55,227 bases of DNA, taken from NCBI GenBank assembly GCA_017617335.1, contig JAFZWK010000030.1:1-55227 (forward strand), given 5' to 3'. This document shows positions 1-7,258 of this stretch, in pieces. A program made the translations under genes and the position numbers. The notes under the pieces are model-generated. The model saw only the letters and a list, made by a program, of their open reading frames with translations. It searched no databases and was not told the origin of the DNA. Origin of the DNA: Bacteroidaceae bacterium. Its GTDB lineage: Bacteria; Bacteroidota; Bacteroidia; Bacteroidales; Bacteroidaceae. Each line of letters begins with the position of its first letter. The stretch's first letter is position 1.

Positions 1-141
1 CGGGTACGTTTCTAACGAAACGAATTTTTGACGTGTCCCGATACCGACCGAACCAAACTTTAATTAATCACATTTTCAAAGAACTCTTTGGCTGCGCGGC
101 TTAGCCGTTAAGCCGTACCTTGAATTTTTAACGAACTATTG
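1..141 (-). other. Probable rRNA operon leader, running off the left edge
   Basis: Read on the minus strand, the DNA after the promoter at 148-155 has no open frame. It contains a perfect 6-bp hairpin GGCTTA/TAAGCC (near 101-117) and then CAAAGAGTTCTTTG (77-90), which resembles the boxA-like motif in leaders of Bacteroidetes rRNA operons. The promoter type, lack of coding potential, hairpin and boxA-like motif together suggest a 16S leader whose rRNA gene lies just outside the window. This is inference: no 16S sequence is inside. Confidence 0.5.
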
Positions 142-147
142 TGTGGG

Positions 148-155
148 CAAAGATA
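148..155 (-). promoter_or_regulatory. Bacteroidetes -7 box for the leader at the left edge
   Basis: On the minus strand the sequence reads TTTTTGTATCTTTGC, containing TATCTTTG, a match to the Bacteroidetes TAnnTTTG box. No clear TTTG -33 box lies at the usual distance. Transcription would run leftward out of the window. Confidence 0.55.
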
Positions 156-300
156 CAAAAATTTATTCATAATTCAGAAGAATACACTTATTTTTTATTG
201 TTTGTGGTGAAAATTTGATGATTTTATCAAGTATTTGATGCTGATATGACAAATTCACACATCTATTATATAATAGGCATGTGGTTCGGAAAGCAGATTT

Positions 301-322
301 GTGAGACACGTCTCACTTTTTT
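301..322 (+). terminator. Small hairpin followed by a T run
   Basis: GTGAGA and TCTCAC pair around a 4-base loop (301-316), followed by six T. It has the form of a short intrinsic terminator on the plus strand, but no promoter or gene is evident to its left on that strand. The rest of 163-423 is AT-rich and shows nothing else I can support. Confidence 0.3.
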
Positions 323-423
323 AAAACGCATAAATGGCATGACGCATTTTTGCCATTTCCGCATTCCATAACCAATCCAAATCAAGAAAATGTGACAAGG
401 ATGTGATTTTTTTCGTGTTTTCT

Positions 424-455
424 TTTGGTTGTTCGGGGAGAAATATATACCTTTG
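424..455 (+). promoter_or_regulatory. Promoter of the candidate small RNA
   Basis: TTTG (424-427), a 20-bp gap and TACCTTTG (448-455) make a complete Bacteroidetes sigma-ABfr type promoter on the plus strand. No open frame with a plausible start follows before the terminator at 594-625, so the product is probably RNA. Confidence 0.65.
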
Positions 456-460
456 TATCG

Positions 461-625
461 ATTTTGTAACATGTTGATTATCAATGCTTATTTTTGATTT
501 TGCAACATGTATGCAACATCCAGTGCTAACGCATTGATAGTCAGTTAAAGTCGTTTTTGAGGAGGTGAAGTAAGTTTGTAGAATAGAAAACAGAAAGAGG
601 AGGATCATGTGTCCTCCTCTTTTTT
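461..625 (+). ncRNA. Candidate small RNA convergent with recA
   Basis: The interval is bounded by a complete promoter (424-455) and a strong intrinsic terminator (594-625), giving a transcript of about 160 nt. Its 5' part folds into a hairpin: ACATGTTG (469-476) pairs with CAACATGT (503-510), and inside it ATCAA (480-484) pairs with TTGAT (494-498). Further on it holds GAGGAGGTGA (559-568), a full-length match to the anti-Shine-Dalgarno end of 16S rRNA with no usable start codon behind it. The only internal frame (484-537, 17 codons) has no ribosome site and is unlike known leader peptides. It converges on recA and ends about 30 bp from the recA stop. I cannot assign it to a known RNA family; 6S-like RNA is an alternative I could not confirm from its fold. 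Confidence 0.5.
594..625 (+). terminator. Strong intrinsic terminator, possibly bidirectional
   Basis: A perfect 11-bp stem (594-604 with 612-622) encloses a 7-base loop and merges into a T run on the plus strand. On the minus strand the same stem lies just after the recA stop and is followed by a weaker T-rich tract, so it may end recA as well as the candidate small RNA. Confidence 0.8.
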
Positions 626-653
626 ATTTTCCTTATCAGATAAAATGTAAAGA

Positions 654-1685
654 TTATTCGGTATCTTTTGCCATAGCTTCAGCAATCTTGGCGGAAATCT
701 CCTCACAAAGCTCTGGATTGTCCTTGAGGAGAGCCTTGCATGCATCTCGTCCCTGAGCCAGTTTGCTTTCGTTATAGCTAAACCATGAACCACTCTTGGA
801 GATAATTCCGTACTGAACGCCCAAATCGACTATCTCGCCTACCCTACTGATTCCCTCTCCAAAGGTAATCTCAAATTCAGCCTTGCGGAAAGGAGGTGCC
901 ACTTTGTTCTTGACAACCTTTACGCGAACCTGGTTGCCTATCACCTCATCGCCATCCTTGACACTGGTTACACGACGGATATCCAGACGTACGCTTGCAT
1001 AGAACTTCAGGGCATTACCGCCTGTAGTGGTTTCAGGATTTCCGAACATGACACCTATCTTCTCGCGTAACTGGTTGATGAAGATGCAAGTAGTGTTGGT
1101 TCTGCTGATGGTGGCAGTTAGCTTACGCAAAGCTTGACTCATTAGACGTGCCTGCAAACCTACCTTGTTGTCGCCCATTTCACCCTCAATCTCTGCCTTA
1201 GGAGTCAGGGCTGCCACAGAGTCAACAACTACGATGTCGATAGCAGAACTGCGAATCAACTGATCTGCTATCTCCAGAGCCTGCTCGCCATTGTCAGGCT
1301 GACTGACCAACAAATTGTCGACATCCACACCTAATTTCTTTGCATAGAAGCGATCAAATGCATGCTCAGCATCGATGAAAGCAGCAATACCACCTGCCTT
1401 CTGAGCCTCAGCAATAGCATGAATAGCCAATGTTGTCTTACCTGACGACTCAGGACCATAGATCTCGATAATACGACCACGCGGATAACCGCCTACGCCC
1501 AATGCATGATTAAGAGCAATAGAACCTGTAGGGATGACATCAACATGCTCGTAGTGTTCGTCACCCAGTTTCATGATAGAACCTTTTCCAAAATCCTTCT
1601 CAATCTTACTCAACGCAGATTGCAACGCCTTCAACTTTGCGCTCTTATCGTCCTGAGGAGCCATTTCCAATTCTTTCTTTGCCAT
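654..1685 (-). CDS. recA: Recombinase RecA
   Basis: 343-residue RecA, the ATP-dependent strand-exchange protein of homologous recombination and the co-protease of the SOS response. Walker A GPESSGKT is at residues 77-84, the Walker B stretch is [10 protein letters not shown], and the L1/L2 loop regions around [21 protein letters not shown] are all intact; length is normal for the family. The gene lies 32 bp after the GH31 gene on the same strand, and I see no TAnnTTTG box in that gap, so it may be read from an upstream promoter or from one inside the GH31 gene. A strong terminator follows at 594-625. No LexA-type operator was recognised. Confidence 0.98.
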   Translation of the reverse strand: MAKKELEMAPQDDKSAKLKALQSALSKIEKDFGKGSIMKLGDEHYEHVDVIPTGSIALNHALGVGGYPRGRIIEIYGPESSGKTTLAIHAIAEAQKAGGIAAFIDAEHAFDRFYAKKLGVDVDNLLVSQPDNGEQALEIADQLIRSSAIDIVVVDSVAALTPKAEIEGEMGDNKVGLQARLMSQALRKLTATISRTNTTCIFINQLREKIGVMFGNPETTTGGNALKFYASVRLDIRRVTSVKDGDEVIGNQVRVKVVKNKVAPPFRKAEFEITFGEGISRVGEIVDLGVQYGIISKSGSWFSYNESKLAQGRDACKALLKDNPELCEEISAKIAEAMAKDTE

Positions 1686-1717
1686 AATTTTATTCTCTTT
1701 TTAATTTTTGATATTTC

Positions 1718-4090
1718 TTACAATTTGAAATTTATAGCCTTACCCGTATACTCCACTTTCTTTTCCTGACCATCTGGAGTAATGATGGTGAACTGACGTT
1801 TTTCTAGCATGCCTGGATAGTTGCCTTTGCGCTCGCCAATGGTCAACGTGTGGGTACGTTCACTCCACTTCATGGAAATGGTTGTGTAGGCCCCTTTCTC
1901 ATAGTTGTAGTTATCGCCTTCGTCTTCATAGAGGGTAAAAGATGCGTCAGCTCCAGGATAAACATGCAGTTCAAGATCATCCCATTTCTTTTCATCAACA
2001 TATTGCATGACAGGACCCAAAGGCAGAATACTGCCTGCACGAACGAACATTGGTACGCGATCGAACTGAGTTTCCAAGGTCAGCGATTGACCTCCACGAT
2101 AACGCTTACCTGTCCAGAAATCATACCAATCAGTACCTTTTGGCAGATATTTCTCAGCTGACTTCATAGCCGTGAAGTCTATTCTCTCTTCTTCCTTCTG
2201 AGTTCCTACATCCTTTCTGTTCCATCCTGTCATTGCATCTTCGCGAACGACTTTCTCTTCCGTGTACTGAGGATCCAGAATAGGAGTTGCCAAGATGCTG
2301 CGACCAAACATGAACTCATCTGCCATATCCCACACAAGCCTGTCCTGAGCAAAGTCGCTGAAAAGCGGGCGAAGATAACTCTCATTGTTACTCGTCACCT
2401 GCCATGCTGTACTATATAAATAAGGTATAAGGCGGTAACGAAGTCTTATGGCACTCTCTATGGCATCATAGACGGGTTCTCCTTTCTTGCCAAACTGCCA
2501 GATTTCACGAGGCGCATCAGCTCCATGACTACGGAATACAGGACAAAACAATCCATATTGCATCCAGCGAACATAGAGTTCCTGGAACTGTGGGTTGCGA
2601 GGAGCAGATCCGCCGCCACGAGTGTTGTACGAGCCACAGAAGAATCCGCCAATATCCGTATTGAAGTTAGGGTTACCTGTCAACGAGAAGCTCAGACCTG
2701 CAGGTACCTGCTTGCGCAACATGTCCCACGAGGAGGCCACATCGCCACTCCACATGTTTGATCCATAGTGTTGCTGACCTGCGTAGGACGATCGCGTCAT
2801 GATAAACACACGCTTCTTGTCTGACTCCTTTCGCTGAGCTTGATATACACCTCGAACAGTCTCCAACGGGAAAGCATTGCGCAGAGAACGCCACGTTCCA
2901 CCTTCCTGTCCAGCTTTGTGGGCATAATTGGCAGGGGTGGCATCAAAGAAGTCCGGATCAGTAGAGTCCATCCACCAAGCATCTGTATCGTAATCGAAAA
3001 GAGTCTTCAGGTTCTTCCAATAGATGTCGCGAGCCTCTGGACTGAAAGCGTCATATACGCGCACGCCTGATGGATAGTCTTTACGTGGCGGCCAAAAAGT
3101 GAGTCCGCTCTGGGGCCAAGTCTCGAAGTCGAAAAGCAAGTCTTTCTCCTGCAGTTCGCGGAAAGCCTTTGTCATGGGTCCAAAGCTGGCCCAGATAGAG
3201 ATCATGAAATGCGCGTTCAGCTTGTGTACCTCATCAATCATCTGGCGACCGTTCGAGAAATCCTCTGAAAGGAAATCCATAGCGTTCCACAAGTAATTGG
3301 AACCCCAATACTGCCAATCCTGAATAATACCATCGAGCGGAACACTCAGCTTGCGGTATTGTTGAACGATACCAAGCGTCTCGTTAGCACTCTTGTAACG
3401 CTCTTTGGACTGCCAATAGCCAAAAGTCCATAAGGGAAACATCGGCACGTTGCCTGACAAGTGGCGTATCTGTGCAATCACGCTATCAGCTGAGCCACCA
3501 TACATGAAATAGTAGTCGACAGCCTCACCAACTTCTGAGGTTAGCGACATGCCGTTTTCGTCATCATCGAACTGCGTTGGCGAGTAATTGTCCCAATAGA
3601 TGCCCCAACCCTTGATGCTCTGAATGACGTTTTGAAAGTCCTCCAGATTGGACTGCTCCATACGTTTATGCTCACCACGACGGTTCATCTTGCCGTTTTG
3701 GATGGTCCCCAATCCGTAGATGGCTTCGTCCTTATCAAGAAGGAAAGTCTGGTTGATGCGATACTTGCCAGGATTATCGTTTGTGGTAACAGGATTGAAA
3801 CTGCAAGATTTCTCACGCAGCAACACTTTCCCTTTCGCCGTCAGGAACGTGAGTGCTCCTGTACGTTCATCCAACTTCACCGTTAGCAGGCTACTGCTGG
3901 TGGTGGTGCCACGTTTTGTTACCTTCACCTCTTCAGGTTTTGCTGTCACGACGAGGCTGTTAGGCAGCTTCCCATCCAGGGATTTAACCACATGAACGAT
4001 GCTGGGCGTGAAGAACTCTATATGAGTCTCCTGTGCCCACCCAATCAGTCCTGTCAGCAAGCTCGAAAGCAATACTATTATCCGTCTCAC
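1718..4090 (-). CDS. GH31 family alpha-glycosidase, secreted
   Basis: 790-residue glycoside hydrolase of family 31 (alpha-glucosidase/alpha-xylosidase group), acting on terminal alpha-linked glucose or xylose in the periplasm or at the cell surface. A signal peptide (about residues 1-19, ending GWAQ) is followed by the N-terminal beta-sandwich, then the barrel with QDWQYWG (257-263), the nucleophile Asp375 in WWMDSTDPD and the probable acid/base Asp450 in MWSGD. The C-terminal part is of DUF5110 type. QDWQYWG is seen in alpha-xylosidase-like members, but substrate cannot be fixed from sequence. It lies 24 bp after the carboxynorspermidine dehydrogenase gene and just ahead of recA on the same strand, without a SusC/SusD pair nearby. 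Confidence 0.9.
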   Translation of the reverse strand: MRRIIVLLSSLLTGLIGWAQETHIEFFTPSIVHVVKSLDGKLPNSLVVTAKPEEVKVTKRGTTTSSSLLTVKLDERTGALTFLTAKGKVLLREKSCSFNPVTTNDNPGKYRINQTFLLDKDEAIYGLGTIQNGKMNRRGEHKRMEQSNLEDFQNVIQSIKGWGIYWDNYSPTQFDDDENGMSLTSEVGEAVDYYFMYGGSADSVIAQIRHLSGNVPMFPLWTFGYWQSKERYKSANETLGIVQQYRKLSVPLDGIIQDWQYWGSNYLWNAMDFLSEDFSNGRQMIDEVHKLNAHFMISIWASFGPMTKAFRELQEKDLLFDFETWPQSGLTFWPPRKDYPSGVRVYDAFSPEARDIYWKNLKTLFDYDTDAWWMDSTDPDFFDATPANYAHKAGQEGGTWRSLRNAFPLETVRGVYQAQRKESDKKRVFIMTRSSYAGQQHYGSNMWSGDVASSWDMLRKQVPAGLSFSLTGNPNFNTDIGGFFCGSYNTRGGGSAPRNPQFQELYVRWMQYGLFCPVFRSHGADAPREIWQFGKKGEPVYDAIESAIRLRYRLIPYLYSTAWQVTSNNESYLRPLFSDFAQDRLVWDMADEFMFGRSILATPILDPQYTEEKVVREDAMTGWNRKDVGTQKEEERIDFTAMKSAEKYLPKGTDWYDFWTGKRYRGGQSLTLETQFDRVPMFVRAGSILPLGPVMQYVDEKKWDDLELHVYPGADASFTLYEDEGDNYNYEKGAYTTISMKWSERTHTLTIGERKGNYPGMLEKRQFTIITPDGQEKKVEYTGKAINFKL

Positions 4091-4114
4091 AATTCGATTC
4101 TTGGATTATAAAGA

Positions 4115-5347
4115 TTACAACTCGAGGTCGCCATCAAAGATTTCGTACCAAGGCAAACCTTGCTTGTTTAGCTGTTCCATGAAAGGATCAGGATCAAACT
4201 CCTCGACATTGTGAACACCAGGCTTGCACCACTTTCCTGTCAGGAACATCATGGCTCCTATCATGGCAGGAACACCTGTTGTATAACTTACGCCCTGCAT
4301 TCCTGTCTCCTCGAAGGCAGCCTGATGCGAGCAGTTGTTGTATACATAATAAGTATGCTCCTCGCCTCCCTTCAAGCCACGAATACGGCAACCGATTGAA
4401 GTCTCGCCATCATAATTATTCCCCAAGTCCTGAGGATTAGGAAGTACGGCTTTGAGGAACTGCAAGGGAACTATCTTGACCACAGCATCGCCGCTGCCGT
4501 CTGCCTTAGGTGCCTTGTATTCTATCTCATCAATGCGAGCCATACCGATATTCTGAATGACATCCAGATAAGTCAAGTACTGCTGCCCAAAAGTCATCCA
4601 GAAGCGGGCACGCTTGATGGTAGGATAATTGATAACCAAAGACTCAATCTCCTCATGGTGAAGTAAATAACTCTCCTTGGGACCGATATTGGGATAGTTC
4701 AGCGGCTTGTGAATCTCCATCGGTTCCGTCTCGATGTATTTGCCATTCTCGTAATAAAGACCCTTCTGGGTTATCTCGCGGATATTGATCTCAGGATTGA
4801 AGTTTGTGGCAAAAGCCTTATGATGATTACCTGCATTGCAATCCACGATGTCGAGGTATTGAATCTCGTCGAAATGATGCTTGGCAGCATAGGCTGTGAA
4901 GATGCTGGTAACTCCAGGATCGAAACCGCATCCCAAGATAGCGGTCAAACCTGCCTTCTCGAAACGTTCGCGATAAGCCCATTGCCAACTGTACTCGAAA
5001 TGAGCCTCATCCTTGGGTTCATAGTTGGCGGTATCCATATAATTACACCCTGTAGCCAGACAAGCATCCATGATGGTCAAATCCTGATAAGGAAGAGCCA
5101 GATTGATGACCATATCCGGTTTGTAGCTGCTAAAGAGAGTTATCAACTCGTCCACCTTATCGGCATCCACCTGAGCAGTTTGGACCTGAGTGCCATACTT
5201 CTCGTTCAACACTTGAGCCAACTTGTCGCACTTGCTTTTGGTGCGACTGGCTATCATGACTTCTGTAAAAACTTCAGGGTTCTGTGCCACTTTGTGGGCA
5301 GCCACCGTGGCCACTCCACCTGCTCCTATTATAAGTACTCTTCCCAT
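4115..5347 (-). CDS. Carboxynorspermidine dehydrogenase (saccharopine dehydrogenase family)
   Basis: 410-residue NAD(P)-dependent enzyme of the saccharopine dehydrogenase fold. Members of this type in Bacteroidetes make carboxy(nor)spermidine from aspartate semialdehyde and a diamine in the alternative polyamine pathway. The N-terminal Rossmann motif is IIGAGGVATVAAH (residues 6-18), and GCGFDPGVTSIF and SYTTGVPAMIGAMM are typical of the family. The decarboxylase that would complete the pathway is not in the window. A full promoter is present upstream (5416-5447). Alternative: another saccharopine-dehydrogenase-like reductase, which is less likely given the overall match in length and motifs. 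Confidence 0.88.
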   Translation of the reverse strand: MGRVLIIGAGGVATVAAHKVAQNPEVFTEVMIASRTKSKCDKLAQVLNEKYGTQVQTAQVDADKVDELITLFSSYKPDMVINLALPYQDLTIMDACLATGCNYMDTANYEPKDEAHFEYSWQWAYRERFEKAGLTAILGCGFDPGVTSIFTAYAAKHHFDEIQYLDIVDCNAGNHHKAFATNFNPEINIREITQKGLYYENGKYIETEPMEIHKPLNYPNIGPKESYLLHHEEIESLVINYPTIKRARFWMTFGQQYLTYLDVIQNIGMARIDEIEYKAPKADGSGDAVVKIVPLQFLKAVLPNPQDLGNNYDGETSIGCRIRGLKGGEEHTYYVYNNCSHQAAFEETGMQGVSYTTGVPAMIGAMMFLTGKWCKPGVHNVEEFDPDPFMEQLNKQGLPWYEIFDGDLEL

Positions 5348-5415
5348 TTTTTTTGGTTTATATTGGTTTATTCATTCTTCGCTTTGGAAACATCACCATT
5401 TTCCCATTTTGCATG

Positions 5416-5447
5416 CAAACATACAAAAAAAAGTTCAAAGCAGCAAA
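5416..5447 (-). promoter_or_regulatory. Promoter of the carboxynorspermidine dehydrogenase gene
   Basis: On the minus strand, TTTG (5447-5444), a 20-bp gap and TATGTTTG (5423-5416). The -33 box lies in the loop of the terminator of the preceding gene, so terminator and promoter occupy the same DNA. Confidence 0.7.
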
Positions 5448-5457
5448 ACTTTGAACT
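5424..5457 (-). terminator. Terminator of the Spy-like gene
   Basis: On the minus strand, AGTTCAAAG and CTTTGAACT form a 9-bp stem (5432-5440 with 5449-5457) with an 8-base loop, followed by eight T (5431-5424). It lies about 30 bp after the Spy-like stop codon. Confidence 0.8.
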
Positions 5458-5487
5458 CTTTTTACGTTTATTTCCTTACAGGAAGAC

Positions 5488-6063
5488 TTAGAAGCCGCCA
5501 GGGCCACCAAAGCCGCCACCGAAGCCGCCTCGATTTCCACCGCCAAAGCCACCACGGTTTCCTCCACCAAAGCCGTCACGATTGCCACCCTGACGATTAC
5601 CGCCCTGTGAGCCGCCTTGCTGACCGCCACGACGCTGCTGAGCAAAAATCCTGACCATCTGCTGAGGAGTTAAAGTCTTGGCGAACTCTGCATAATAATT
5701 CTTCTGTATCTCAAGACGTTTCTGCATGGCAACAATCTGCTTTTCCTGACGATCGAAGCTCTCCTGAATCTTGGCGGTTGCCTCTTCTTCACTCAGGTTT
5801 TTCTTGCTGTCGTCCTCATTCTCAGGACGGCGCATAAACTCCATACTGCCAGCCAGTTCATTCTGGTACTTGGTAAAAGTCTCAATGAAAGCATTCTTGG
5901 CATCATTCTTCAGATCGAAATCCTTTGCCAAGCGCTCTGCTTGTCTCTGCACCATTTCAGCACGCATCTTGGCGCGATCCTCAGGTGAGTTGTTGTCGTT
6001 CTGTGCAAAGGTAGCAGTACTCATTCCCAGCATCAAGGCTACCATTAAAATAGACTTCTTCAT
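5488..6063 (-). CDS. Spy-like periplasmic protein with Gly/Arg/Asn/Phe-rich tail
   Basis: 191 residues from the chosen ATG at 6063, picked because it begins a clean signal peptide (MKKSILMVALMLGMSTATFA). An in-frame extension to 6189 exists but would bury that signal. Residues about 25-135 are charged and helical, with an LTPQQ motif (KTLTPQQMVRIF), as in Spy/CpxP-like periplasmic chaperones. The last 45 or so residues are low complexity: repeats of NRGGFGGG and GFGG with several RGG units, ending GGPGGF. Such a tail is unusual for a Spy-like protein. A possible ECF-type promoter lies upstream (6124-6147), which would fit envelope-stress control. No partner gene is next to it. Confidence 0.75.
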   Translation of the reverse strand: MKKSILMVALMLGMSTATFAQNDNNSPEDRAKMRAEMVQRQAERLAKDFDLKNDAKNAFIETFTKYQNELAGSMEFMRRPENEDDSKKNLSEEEATAKIQESFDRQEKQIVAMQKRLEIQKNYYAEFAKTLTPQQMVRIFAQQRRGGQQGGSQGGNRQGGNRDGFGGGNRGGFGGGNRGGFGGGFGGPGGF

Positions 6064-6123
6064 TTTTTCAATTGTTTTTTTATTGTTTGTAACTCTTTTC
6101 TTGTATTCGCGATACACTTTTAT

Positions 6124-6147
6124 GACATCCTCACACGAAGAAAGGTT
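6124..6147 (-). promoter_or_regulatory. Possible ECF-type promoter of the Spy-like gene
   Basis: On the minus strand AAACC near 6148-6144 and GTCATA near 6126-6121 are separated by a distance compatible with ECF sigma promoters (AAC, 17-18 bp, GTC). No TAnnTTTG box was found for this gene. Weak evidence, offered because Spy-like genes are often ECF-controlled. Confidence 0.25.
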
Positions 6148-6265
6148 TAAACCCAATTCCAGATTTAATGTTTTTTTACTTTCGTGCATCGATGACTTCT
6201 CTGCAAATCCCTACCGCCCAACCAAGTCATCCCACCAAAGTCCTTTGTTTTTGCCCTGAAAAAGA

Positions 6266-6341
6266 CAACACGTTGAAAAAGGAAAGACAACACGTTGAAA
6301 CCGCAGACTCAACACGTTGTCTTTTGCATCACGACACGTTG
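6266..6341. repeat. Phased array 1: four CAACACGTTG dyads, 22-bp period
   Basis: CAACACGTTG begins at 6266, 6288 and 6310, and CGACACGTTG at 6332: exactly 22 bp start to start, two helical turns. The first two copies are preceded by AAAGA and the last two followed by TCTTTT, so the array is also an imperfect inverted repeat: AAAGACAAC can pair with GTTGTCTTT. It begins 9 bp after the stop codon of the DUF5715 gene, so on the minus strand it could also act as a terminator. The remainder of 6064-6349 shows only the leader of the Spy-like gene. Confidence 0.85.
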
Positions 6342-6349
6342 TCTTTTGG

Positions 6350-7180
6350 CTATCGAACTGTAATGTGGAAGCAACCCTGCTTTACCTCATATTTAACATA
6401 GCAACGGCCTTCCTCTCTGGCATCACGAAGCACCTCGCTCAAGACCCACTTAAGCGTGTCGTCGCGTACCGTTCTGCGCTGTGGCCCCTCAGGAGGCGAA
6501 ACCGTAAAGTATCTGTTGTAGCATATATCTATCGTGGTACCAAACCTATGACAACTGTTGACCTCTGCGTTTCCATTGTGAGTCTGCAGTTTCTGCACAT
6601 CCTCCTCAGTACGCAAGACACTGGAAACGATGAACTTATGCAGAGGTATTCCCTTCACGTACAAGCTGTCGAGATAAGCGCGTCCCAAATGGGTGAGGAA
6701 CTCATTCGCACGTGGCACGAGATAAGGGATGCTGCGACGCATGCTGGGGTCTATGGTGTAATAGGGAGATGATCCGATATAGACCAATTCTGTCTTGCGG
6801 TCCTCAGCTGCCAAACGATTGGCAACAGGACGCACTCCCCATTTGCGGGCGGCTCGTATCTGCACGTCCTGAACATCAGGGAAACAGGTTGCATAAGAGG
6901 CCACGCTACGAAGCGGATGGTATTCACTCGAGTCTCGAGGCCAGATACGAGAAACGCCCTCTTGTTCTGAAACAGGATGATAGGCCTCTTCGTCAGTCAT
7001 GACATTCTCAGGTGCTGGAGTTTCTGTAACTTCCTCTTCCTGAGCCTCTTCCGCAGATGCAAGGACAGACTCGTCGCCCATCCTGTCCATAACCTCAGGA
7101 TGACACGCTCTGATGGATGCAAGGACTAAAACCGTGCTGCCACATAACCCCAGAAATAACTTTTTCTTTAGCCTTCTCAT
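6350..7180 (-). CDS. DUF5715 family protein, M15-like metallopeptidase fold
   Basis: 276 residues from ATG 7180. A TTG five codons upstream is in frame but sits next to the -7 box, so ATG is preferred. The N-terminus has a basic stretch and one hydrophobic segment (signal anchor or signal peptide), then an acidic Glu/Pro-rich linker to about residue 75. The C-terminal half carries SCHRFGTTIDI, matching the SxHxxGxAxD zinc motif of VanY/M15 peptidases, and a late CFHITVR that could supply the third ligand. It is likely a periplasmic peptidoglycan-active peptidase or an inactive relative; activity is not shown. It is divergent from phoH, with its own full promoter. Phased array 1 follows directly after its stop. 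Confidence 0.75.
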   Translation of the reverse strand: MRRLKKKLFLGLCGSTVLVLASIRACHPEVMDRMGDESVLASAEEAQEEEVTETPAPENVMTDEEAYHPVSEQEGVSRIWPRDSSEYHPLRSVASYATCFPDVQDVQIRAARKWGVRPVANRLAAEDRKTELVYIGSSPYYTIDPSMRRSIPYLVPRANEFLTHLGRAYLDSLYVKGIPLHKFIVSSVLRTEEDVQKLQTHNGNAEVNSCHRFGTTIDICYNRYFTVSPPEGPQRRTVRDDTLKWVLSEVLRDAREEGRCYVKYEVKQGCFHITVR

Positions 7181-7192
7181 AAAAATCGAGAA

Positions 7193-7223
7193 CAAAGTTA
7201 ATCAAAAAAGTAGCATATTCAAA
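7193..7223 (-). promoter_or_regulatory. Promoter of the DUF5715 gene
   Basis: On the minus strand, TTTG (7223-7220), a 19-bp gap and TAACTTTG (7200-7193). The ATG at 7180 is only about 13 bp from the -7 box, so the leader is very short. Confidence 0.7.
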
Positions 7224-7233
7224 ATAGATTGAG

Positions 7234-7241
7234 TAAATTTG
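7234..7241 (+). promoter_or_regulatory. -7 box of the phoH cluster
   Basis: TAAATTTG lies 18 bp before the phoH start. No clean TTTG -33 box is present at the usual distance. The two divergent -7 boxes here are only about 40 bp apart. Confidence 0.5.
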
Positions 7242-7258
7242 CACCAAAATAAGCACGA

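Noticed and set aside
4709-5491. Plus-strand open frame of 260 codons opposite the carboxynorspermidine dehydrogenase gene
   Set aside because: Antisense to a clear gene, with no family motif, composition of a shadow frame and no promoter.
6266-6341. CRISPR array reading of the 22-bp phased dyads
   Set aside because: Repeat plus spacer is only 22 bp, the conserved part is 10 bp, copies number three or four, and no cas gene is present.
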